Position numbers and translations under genes: made by a program
Assembly (NCBI GenBank): GCA_002727235.1
Contig: PBWL01000007.1
Span: forward strand, 1-5,117
Direction: 5' to 3'
DNA: 5,117 nucleotides
Origin: Acidimicrobiaceae bacterium
Lineage (GTDB): Bacteria; Actinomycetota; Acidimicrobiia; Acidimicrobiales; Ilumatobacteraceae
Notes under the pieces: model-generated
Database searches by the model: none
Seen by the model: the letters and a program-made list of their open reading frames with translations, nothing else
Told to the model about the DNA's origin: nothing
Part shown: positions 1 to 5,117 of the stretch, piece after piece
Layout: the number at the start of each line of letters is the position of its first letter
How positions within the stretch are numbered: the first letter of the stretch is position 1

Positions 1-1
1 T

Positions 2-850
2 CGCCAAGGCCGGCTTCGACAGGTGTCAAAAGATCATTCATTTGTTCAAGATCTCCTCGACCAAGGTCAAATCACAAGAGAAGAGGCTCGCTACCATCCA
101 CGTCGGAACATCGTCACCCGAGCTTTGGGCATCGAGCCGGACGTTCAAGTTGACTCAGCCAAGCTGCCCATCATCAAAGGCGATCGCTTTCTCCTCTGCT
201 CTGACGGGCTCGTCGACGAAATCGATGATGAACACATCGAAGAAATCCTCAAACAGCACGTGGAACCACAAACCGCAGCTGACGCCCTCGTGCAGGCAGC
301 AAACGACAACGGAGGGCGTGACAACGTCACCGTCATCGTCGCCGATGTTCTCGAGGGGGACGAGCTCTCGCAGCCCACTGAGGAATACGACATCGACGCC
401 CTATTTGACGCCGATGAAGTCACCAGTGAACTCGCTGCCATCGAGGTGGATGCCGACCCTGGTCACGAACCAACCCCACCAGAAGGCATTAAGTCAAGAA
501 AAATGCGTCGCTCATCCAGACAGCGCCGTTTCATGCGCTCCGCAATCAGCACTGTTGCTATTGCTCTAATTGTTGTGAGTATGTCAATAACTGGTGCATG
601 GATTCGATCGGGCTATTCCGTTTCCTTTACTGAGTCCGGCACGGTAATGATTTATCGAGGGCGTGACCTGCTGTGGTTCTCTCCCACAGAAGAGGCACCC
701 GGCCAATTTCGACGGGAGCAACTCGACTCACTGTCGGTAAACATGGTGGAAGAAAACCGCCACTTCAAGAGCCTCGACGCCGCCGCACAGTTCGTTCAAT
801 CACTGACGACGATCAAAGGGGCCATAGGTTCTACTTTTTCGGACGATTAG
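2..850 (+). CDS. pstP: PstP-type membrane-anchored PP2C Ser/Thr protein phosphatase (5' end outside window)
   Basis: This is the C-terminal part of a metal-dependent PP2C phosphatase that removes phosphate from Ser/Thr kinases such as PknB and their targets. The frame is open from base 2. The GTG at 23 is not a credible start, because the codons before it read RQGRLRQ and continue into VSKDHSFVQ, a normal mid-domain PP2C segment. Counting that GTG as residue 1, SDG lies at 60-62 and GGRDN at 97-101; their aspartates match metal-binding residues of the family (Asp191 and Asp229 in mycobacterial PstP). The catalytic domain ends near residue 110. An acidic linker (111-157), a basic patch (158-172) and one membrane helix (about 171-194) follow, then an outer domain of about 80 residues containing YRGR and LLWFSP. 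This inside-catalytic, outside-tail layout matches actinobacterial PstP, with a shorter ectodomain than in mycobacteria. The N-terminal motifs cannot be seen. It converges on the glycosyltransferase gene. Confidence 0.9.
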   Translation, partial: RQGRLRQVSKDHSFVQDLLDQGQITREEARYHPRRNIVTRALGIEPDVQVDSAKLPIIKGDRFLLCSDGLVDEIDDEHIEEILKQHVEPQTAADALVQAANDNGGRDNVTVIVADVLEGDELSQPTEEYDIDALFDADEVTSELAAIEVDADPGHEPTPPEGIKSRKMRRSSRQRRFMRSAISTVAIALIVVSMSITGAWIRSGYSVSFTESGTVMIYRGRDLLWFSPTEEAPGQFRREQLDSLSVNMVEENRHFKSLDAAAQFVQSLTTIKGAIGSTFSDD

Positions 851-859
851 GCAAACCAC

Positions 860-939
860 TTCGCTTCAGCAGAGCGAATCGCGCAGCCGAAACTCTTTCC
901 AAAGGCGGACCGTGGTCAAACAACATCCCACCTGGAAAG
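860..939. terminator. Inverted repeats between convergent genes, possible weak bidirectional terminator
   Basis: The gap between the two convergent stop codons holds two inverted repeats. The first pairs TTCGCT (860-865) with AGCGAA (873-878) around a 7-base loop. The second pairs CTTTCCA (895-901) with TGGAAAG (933-939) around 31 bases, with a possible inner GTGG/CCAC pair (912-915 with 928-931). Neither is followed by a clear run of T on either strand, so a classical intrinsic terminator is not shown. The call rests on position between convergent genes. Confidence 0.25.
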
Positions 940-941
940 CC

Positions 942-1937
942 TTATCTGTCTGGATTAGGCCCTCGCCGCTTGACAAGGCCGTTCAAAAGACCAACGCTCC
1001 AAGAAAAATGCATAACTGGAGCGATCAGCAACGCTCTAAAACGACTTCGGGCTGATCCACGAACCCCAAAGAAAAGGGCCATGAAGTAGGCAAAAGAAAT
1101 TAAAAACGCTGGCTCAAACCACGTCCCTACTATTAGCGACAGTGCCAAACCCAACATGGCTATTGGCGGGATGATCTGCCGAAACTTCATTGATGACTTG
1201 TGAAGCTTGAGGACTTTTGCCTTGAAAAATCCGTAATCAAAGTATTGCCGTGCTACTGCTCTCAGCGACGATCGCGGCTGATACTCGACGAAAAGATCTG
1301 GATCAAACCACACCAACCCGCCCGAAGCGCGAAGACGAATATTTAACTCATAATCCTGATTTCGAATAAGGGACTCATCAAACCACCCAACTTCATCACC
1401 AGCTCGGCGATCGAACACCCCAAGGAACACCGTGTCAACTGCCTTCTCGCTCTCGCCGACTCGATAATCAGCACCACCGGAACCAACAACGGACATCATC
1501 ACCGCAGCCACTGCTTTCTCAAAGCCAGTCACACCCGTAGCGACCTGACGGCCCCCTACATTCGCAGCTCCAGTTCGAACCATTGTCTCAACCGCCCTTG
1601 AGATGTACCCATCACAAAGTTTCACATGGCCGTCGACCCGCACAACAACCTCGCCACTACTCGCAGAAATCGCAGCGTTGAGCCCCGCGGGAGTCACCCC
1701 AGCATCATTTCTCACCGGATGAACTTTCGGATTTTCTTGAGCCAGCTCCTCGACTATCTGTTCGGTTTCATCGTCGGAGGGGGCGACCGCAATCCAGATG
1801 TCGATATCACCCTCATATTCCTGGTCTAGTACAGCGTCGACTCCAGCCAAAATATGCTTGGCCTCATTACGCACGGGCATCACAACCGAAACAGACGGCC
1901 ACGCGGCGTCAGGGTTCAGTGAGGTCACTTCCTCCAC
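942..1937 (-). CDS. ExoA-like family 2 glycosyltransferase with C-terminal membrane segments
   Basis: A 331-residue GT2 enzyme that would move a sugar from a nucleotide-sugar donor to a lipid-linked or polysaccharide acceptor at the inner face of the membrane. The GT-A fold begins at residue 14 (PSVSVVMPVRNEA). VRVDGH (99-104) occupies the donor/metal-binding position, where this subfamily uses V-D-[AG]-H in place of a plain DXD. TGAANVGG (122-129), VDTVFLG (167-173) and RNQDYELNIRLR (192-203) follow, the last holding the likely catalytic acid region. PRSSLRAVARQYFDYGF (221-237) is typical of the succinoglycan ExoA-like group. Three hydrophobic stretches (about 255-272, 276-291 and 302-320) look like membrane segments. 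The start is GTG at 1937. An in-frame TGA lies nine codons upstream, with no ATG or GTG between, and no Shine-Dalgarno sequence precedes it; GGAGGA instead overlaps codons 1-3. The acceptor and sugar cannot be told from sequence. It lies antisense to and between signalling genes. Confidence 0.88.
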   Translation of the reverse strand: MEEVTSLNPDAAWPSVSVVMPVRNEAKHILAGVDAVLDQEYEGDIDIWIAVAPSDDETEQIVEELAQENPKVHPVRNDAGVTPAGLNAAISASSGEVVVRVDGHVKLCDGYISRAVETMVRTGAANVGGRQVATGVTGFEKAVAAVMMSVVGSGGADYRVGESEKAVDTVFLGVFDRRAGDEVGWFDESLIRNQDYELNIRLRASGGLVWFDPDLFVEYQPRSSLRAVARQYFDYGFFKAKVLKLHKSSMKFRQIIPPIAMLGLALSLIVGTWFEPAFLISFAYFMALFFGVRGSARSRFRALLIAPVMHFSWSVGLLNGLVKRRGPNPDR

Positions 1938-2004
1938 GCTAACGCTGCGGGCTGAGGCAAGCAGTCACTGAAGACATTCGCTCTGATCTCGCGCTCGACT
2001 CAAA

Positions 2005-2010
2005 TATGCT
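2005..2010 (+). promoter_or_regulatory. Candidate -10 box for a leaderless fhaA-like mRNA
   Basis: TATGCT fits the actinobacterial -10 pattern TANNNT and occupies -12 to -7 relative to the A of the ATG at 2017. Transcription would therefore start at or next to the start codon, giving a leaderless mRNA. The absence of a strong Shine-Dalgarno sequence (only GGAAAT directly before the ATG) agrees with this. No good -35 box is visible at the expected distance (1982-1987 reads TCTGAT). The 79-base gap is shared with the divergent glycosyltransferase gene, for which I could not pick out a -10 box. Confidence 0.4.
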
Positions 2011-2016
2011 GGAAAT

Positions 2017-2805
2017 ATGTCATTTCGATTCGTCAGGCGACGCAAGTCTTCAGCACTGCGTCCGATTGAAATTGGACGCAAACTGTTAAAAGCCATTGAT
2101 GACGCCGTCGACACCGACACAGAAGGCCGACGTATTGGCCCTGACAAATTTGCTGTCACGCTCTCAGAGCTCGACCGAGAAACACTCGCCAACGACGAAA
2201 AAGCCCTCATCAATGAACTCTCTGCCGCAGCCATTGCGTACATCCGTGATGAAGGTCTCGATATTCTCGCTGCAGTCGATGTCATCTTCTCCACAGATGC
2301 ATCGCTCGACAGCGGCCAACTCAAGATCACCGCTTCTATCACTCGGCCGCAAAGTTCTGAAAGCTCTCAATCACCAGAGCCATCTCTCAACGCCAGTTCG
2401 GCCATCGGCCCGATAGCCGATGCGCCACCACGTCCGGCTGTTGAACTCCCACCTCCAGCGGTGACCCCGGCGCCGGAGCCCGTCATCATCCACGATGAAC
2501 CCAAACCGTCACCGGCGTCCGCCGCTATCGCTGCGATCGTAGAAAAGGGCGGAACTCGGCACCCGGTCGGCGATACCAGACTGAAAATGGGCCGATCAAC
2601 AGATAACCCCGTCCAAATTGCTGATGAACAAGCCAGTCGGCTCCACGCAGAAGTCCGTTACGAAAACGGCCAACACCATATCGTGGACCTCGGGTCCACA
2701 AACGGAACATTTGTAAACGGCATCCAGATCGAAAAGACCTACGCGCTGTCACACGGTGACATCATCACAATTGGCGCCACCGAACTGCGCTACGAATCAT
2801 CGTGA
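2017..2805 (+). CDS. fhaA: FhaA-like protein: DUF3662 domain plus C-terminal FHA phosphothreonine-binding domain
   Basis: A cytoplasmic 262-residue adaptor that binds phosphothreonine peptides. In mycobacteria FhaA binds PknB and the phosphorylated MurJ/MviN pseudokinase domain, linking signalling to peptidoglycan precursor export. Residues 12-108 match the DUF3662 (FhaA N-terminal) domain, with LRPIEIGRKL (14-23) and DKFAVTLS (43-50) as landmarks. Residues 110-168 form a Ser/Pro-rich linker. The FHA domain spans about 175-262 and keeps the phosphate-pocket residues: MGRS (191-194), SRLH (207-210) and GSTNGTFVNG (226-235). The ATG at 2017 is the only plausible start, because TGA lies in frame at 1984-1986 and no other start codon intervenes. 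The protein is much shorter than mycobacterial FhaA (527 residues), mostly in the linker. The N-terminal helix before the LRPIEIG motif also looks shortened. The kinase gene follows 167 bases downstream on the same strand, so its product or substrates are the likely partners. Confidence 0.9.
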   Translation: MSFRFVRRRKSSALRPIEIGRKLLKAIDDAVDTDTEGRRIGPDKFAVTLSELDRETLANDEKALINELSAAAIAYIRDEGLDILAAVDVIFSTDASLDSGQLKITASITRPQSSESSQSPEPSLNASSAIGPIADAPPRPAVELPPPAVTPAPEPVIIHDEPKPSPASAAIAAIVEKGGTRHPVGDTRLKMGRSTDNPVQIADEQASRLHAEVRYENGQHHIVDLGSTNGTFVNGIQIEKTYALSHGDIITIGATELRYESS

Positions 2806-2910
2806 CTGCCCTCAGACTCCTTCAAATTTGTGAGACTTCCAAAGCCCGGTGGCTAGCACCTCGTCAAGGCGAATACACAGATAAAGCGACCACATCGATG
2901 GCCCTCACCT

Positions 2911-2955
2911 CGGTAACCTCATAAGTGCACTTGTTACCGTCGGCTTCTCCGGCGG
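2911..2955 (+). promoter_or_regulatory. Overlapping inverted repeats in the leader of the kinase gene
   Basis: The 167-base gap before the kinase holds three symmetric elements. CGGTAAC (2911-2917) pairs perfectly with GTTACCG (2933-2939) across 15 bases. The last 10 of those bases, AAGTGCACTT (2923-2932), form a perfect palindrome of their own. CCGTCGG (2937-2943) pairs with CCGGCGG (2949-2955) around the loop CTTCT, seven pairs with one G-U. The first and third share bases 2937-2939, so they cannot form together. The last hairpin ends 17 bases before the ATG at 2973. No T-run follows, so it is not a typical terminator. It could be a protein operator (the palindrome) or an RNA leader structure. 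No function is proven. The rest of the gap (2806-2910) shows only a small CAAATTTG palindrome at 2823-2830. Confidence 0.35.
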
Positions 2956-2972
2956 CAAAGCGCATTAAGTAG

Positions 2973-5117
2973 ATGAGCGAAAACGGCACCAACGCAACGG
3001 TCATTAACAACCGTTATCGAATAGAGCGACGCATTGGTCGCGGAGGAATGGCCGACGTGTTTTTAGCGCGCGACCAGTTGCTTGCGCGGGATGTCGCCGT
3101 AAAAGTACTTTTTCCCGAGTTTGCCGTCGATCCAAAGTTCGTTGAGCGTTTCCGGCGGGAAGCCCAGTCTGCTGCTGGTCTTACTCACCCCAATATCGTC
3201 AACGTTTATGACTGGGGTCGTTTTGAAACGACCTATTTCATTGCTATGGAATACGTTGAGGGTCACACCCTCTCCGATATCTGCCGCAGCGGCCGTCAGA
3301 TAGACCCTGGTCAAGCCGCAGAAATCGCATCCGAAGTGGCGGGAGCACTCGGTTTTGCCCACGAGGCCGGCCTCGCACATCGGGATATCAAACCCGCAAA
3401 TATTCTCATTGGCTCGAATGGAGCCGTAAAAGTTGCTGACTTCGGTATTGCTCGCGCCATGAACGCTCCCGTTGAGCAGAACCTCACCCAAACAGGCTCG
3501 GTGATGGGGACCGCAAGTTATTTCTCTCCCGAACAGGCCCAAGGTGGGCAACCCGACCCACGCAGCGACCTTTACTCACTCGGGATTGTGATCTACGAGA
3601 TGCTCGCCGGCCGCACGCCATTCGCAGGTGAGAACGCAGTTGCGATTGCCTACAAACAGGTTCATGACACTCCATCTCCACTAACTGAAATTAACGAGGC
3701 CGTACCACGTCCGCTAGAGGCCATCGTCGAGCATCTGATGGCAAAAAACCCCGGCGATCGCTATCAGACGGCTCGAGAACTGCGAGACGACTTGAAGCGC
3801 TTTCGCAATGGGGAAACACCGCTCGCCATGCGCCGCAACGATAAAGAGGCCGTCGACTCGAACGCTCCAACCACTTCCAACCGCATCACCATTGACGACT
3901 ACAACGGCACCTTTGCCCCCGGGACTGGCCCCAGTTCCGATGCCGTGACTGCGGCAAATCCAGCGACAGAACACTCGCTATCGGGTCCATCGATCCCTGG
4001 AAACCCCACGATCCAGTCAGAGCACACCAGCCCAGATGACATGTCGAAATACCCACCCGGGTCATCGGCGGACGCAACCTACTACGAAGACATCCCTCCA
4101 CGAACCGGTTGGTACGCCCTGGGAGCATTCATCGCACTTGTCGCACTAGTGATCGGTGGCATCGTGCTCTACGGACGACTTTCATCAAGTGAAGCTACTG
4201 CCACCACGAGAGTGCTAGACGATTTCACAGGGCAACGACTTTCCGCTGTAACTGGCAAGCTTGACGACCTAGGTCTTGAATATCGAGCCATTGCAGAAGA
4301 AACTGCAGGGGTCGCAGAAGAATTCGTTTTCCGCACCGACCCGGCAGCAGGAACCGTCGTCGTCGAAGGCACGATCATCTTGTTGTACTACAACCCGACC
4401 GAGGCTTTGCAATCAGTACCCAATGTCGCTGGCTTCACACTCGATGAGGCCCGACGACAGTTGGTGACACGCGGATTCTCGACGTCGTTAATCACTGAAG
4501 TAAGTGATGTTTCTGTCGGGCTCGTAATTCGAACTGATCCTCCGGCAGGCAGTCGAATTAGTCAAGACGAAAGCGTCACGATCTACGTCTCAGGAGGCGT
4601 CGACCAAGTCGAGGTTCCTTCAATCGTCCTGAATTCGAGCGAAGAGGCCGCTATCGAATTTCTGACAGGCACCACAGGGCTCTCTGTAACTGTCGAGCGC
4701 ATCGTAGACCCAGTAATCCCAGAAGGAACAGTGATTCGAACGGACCCAGCACCGAATACCATGGTTCGCCGCGGGTCAGAGGTCACCCTGTTCGTGTCTA
4801 GTGGACCTGGGAAGACAAATGTCCCTATCCTCGTCGGGCTACTTGAAGAAGAGGCAACTGCCCTCCTCACAAGTGAAGAACATGAACTGACTTACGTGAT
4901 CGAATACATCGATCTTGAAAATCCAGAGGACCCCAACGGCGGACGAGTTACAGAGCAAAGCGTTCAAGCTGGTTCCGAAATTGACAGAGGCTCAGAAGTA
5001 ATCATCGTGGTGGGTGTCGCACCTCCACCAACAACAACCACGACCTCGACGACGACAACAACTGTGCCTCCGACGACCACGACGACGTCGACGTCGACGT
5101 CGACTTCGACGACCGTC
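2973..5117 (+). CDS. pknB: PknB-type PASTA-domain Ser/Thr receptor kinase (3' end outside window)
   Basis: A membrane receptor kinase that senses cell-wall fragments or lipid II outside the cell and phosphorylates division and wall-synthesis proteins inside. The frame is open for 715 codons to the window edge. The start is ATG at 2973, fixed by a TAG directly before it; no clear ribosome-binding site is visible. The kinase domain (about 15-280) has GRGGMADVF (22-30), catalytic lysine K44 (VAVKVL), HRDIKPAN (136-143, catalytic D138), DFG (156-158) and activation-loop TQT (172-174), equivalent to the two autophosphorylated threonines of mycobacterial PknB. MGTASYFSPEQA (178-189) and RSDLYSLG (197-204) follow. 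A juxtamembrane segment (281-378) is roughly twice the mycobacterial length. One membrane helix (379-400) leads to four PASTA repeats: about 412-475 (degenerate start), 481-541, 547-611 and 616-682. A Thr/Ser-rich tail begins at 687. It probably forms a signalling module with the upstream FHA and PP2C genes. Confidence 0.95.
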   Translation, partial: MSENGTNATVINNRYRIERRIGRGGMADVFLARDQLLARDVAVKVLFPEFAVDPKFVERFRREAQSAAGLTHPNIVNVYDWGRFETTYFIAMEYVEGHTLSDICRSGRQIDPGQAAEIASEVAGALGFAHEAGLAHRDIKPANILIGSNGAVKVADFGIARAMNAPVEQNLTQTGSVMGTASYFSPEQAQGGQPDPRSDLYSLGIVIYEMLAGRTPFAGENAVAIAYKQVHDTPSPLTEINEAVPRPLEAIVEHLMAKNPGDRYQTARELRDDLKRFRNGETPLAMRRNDKEAVDSNAPTTSNRITIDDYNGTFAPGTGPSSDAVTAANPATEHSLSGPSIPGNPTIQSEHTSPDDMSKYPPGSSADATYYEDIPPRTGWYALGAFIALVALVIGGIVLYGRLSSSEATATTRVLDDFTGQRLSAVTGKLDDLGLEYRAIAEETAGVAEEFVFRTDPAAGTVVVEGTIILLYYNPTEALQSVPNVAGFTLDEARRQLVTRGFSTSLITEVSDVSVGLVIRTDPPAGSRISQDESVTIYVSGGVDQVEVPSIVLNSSEEAAIEFLTGTTGLSVTVERIVDPVIPEGTVIRTDPAPNTMVRRGSEVTLFVSSGPGKTNVPILVGLLEEEATALLTSEEHELTYVIEYIDLENPEDPNGGRVTEQSVQAGSEIDRGSEVIIVVGVAPPPTTTTTSTTTTTVPPTTTTTSTSTSTSTTV
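5031..5117 (+). repeat. Low-complexity ACN/TCG-rich tract encoding the Thr/Ser-rich kinase tail
   Basis: In the kinase frame this stretch encodes 29 residues: 20 Thr, 5 Ser, 2 Pro and 2 Val. The tract continues past the window edge. At DNA level it degenerates into a pure hexamer repeat, GACGTC three times plus GAC (5084-5104). The 18 bases 5087-5104 form a perfect palindrome. Similar Thr-rich tails on exported proteins are, to my knowledge, common in Acidimicrobiia. The segment is outside the cell by topology and could be a flexible, possibly O-glycosylated, wall-spanning stalk. The repeat is prone to slippage and to assembly or sequencing error, so the exact repeat number should be treated with caution. 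Confidence 0.85.

Noticed and set aside
42..569. 175-codon plus-strand frame rich in Ser and Thr
   Set aside because: It lies fully within the phosphatase catalytic region in a different frame and has no domain-like sequence.
23..850. Complete small phosphatase starting at the GTG at 23
   Set aside because: The frame is open to base 2 and the upstream codons (RQGRLRQ) continue the PP2C domain, so this is an internal Val and the gene is cut by the window edge.
673..1089. 138-codon open frame on the plus strand across the phosphatase/glycosyltransferase junction
   Set aside because: It overlaps the end of the phosphatase in another frame and then the glycosyltransferase antisense. The composition is Arg/Pro-rich, as expected of a shadow frame.
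851..2016. Mobile element carrying the glycosyltransferase
   Set aside because: I found no transposase, integrase, terminal inverted repeats or target-site duplication around the gene.
2937..2955. Intrinsic terminator for the FhaA-like gene
   Set aside because: The hairpin is good but is followed by CAAAGCGCATTAAG and not a T-run, and it lies over 130 bases past the stop codon, next to the kinase start.
3063..3551. 162-codon open frame on the minus strand inside the kinase
   Set aside because: It is exactly antisense to conserved kinase motifs (K44, HRD, DFG), and its translation resembles no known family.
4583..4870. Minus-strand open frame opposite the PASTA repeats
   Set aside because: Ser/Thr/Arg-rich shadow of the well-supported PASTA coding sequence.
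5031..5117. CRISPR-like or tandem-repeat array
   Set aside because: The units are 3-6 bases without spacers and are in frame as Thr/Ser codons of the kinase.
1..5117. Novel defence, toxin or secondary-metabolite system
   Set aside because: All four coding regions belong to recognisable families with a known role in wall signalling or glycan synthesis, and nothing in the gaps suggests another system.

Overview
The window carries a Ser/Thr phospho-signalling locus of the kind actinobacteria use to control cell-wall growth. The organism is probably an actinobacterium, and my best guess is the class Acidimicrobiia. The reasons are an FhaA-type FHA protein, a PknB-type kinase with PASTA repeats and a membrane-anchored PstP-type PP2C phosphatase close together. 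The GC content is moderate (by eye, not counted), and the kinase ectodomain ends in a Thr/Ser-rich tail, a style I associate with Acidimicrobiia. The lineage call is inference.

Layout. Positions 2-850 (+) hold the 3' part of a PP2C phosphatase with a C-terminal membrane anchor and a small outer domain; its N-terminal half lies upstream of the window. Positions 851-941 are a short convergent gap with weak inverted repeats. Positions 942-1937 (-) encode a complete ExoA-like family-2 glycosyltransferase. Positions 1938-2016 are a divergent promoter region, with a -10 box placed so that the next mRNA would be leaderless. Positions 2017-2805 (+) encode a compact FhaA-like protein: DUF3662 domain, Pro-rich linker, FHA domain. 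Positions 2806-2972 are a gap with two overlapping, mutually exclusive inverted repeats just upstream of the kinase start. Positions 2973-5117 (+) encode a PknB-like receptor kinase: kinase domain, long juxtamembrane segment, one membrane helix, four PASTA repeats and a Thr-rich tail. It is still open when the window ends.

How the genes fit together. The kinase would sense muropeptides or lipid II through its PASTA repeats and autophosphorylate on two activation-loop threonines (a TQT motif, residues 172 and 174). The FHA protein would bind phosphothreonines of the kinase or its targets, and the PP2C enzyme would reverse the phosphorylation. The glycosyltransferase on the opposite strand points to a surface polysaccharide or glycolipid product. 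Its link to the signalling genes is positional only.

I see no tRNA, rRNA, CRISPR array, insertion sequence or defence system. The machinery is a known family set. What is unusual is the gene order, the antisense glycosyltransferase, the leader structure upstream of the kinase and the long Thr-rich ectodomain tail.
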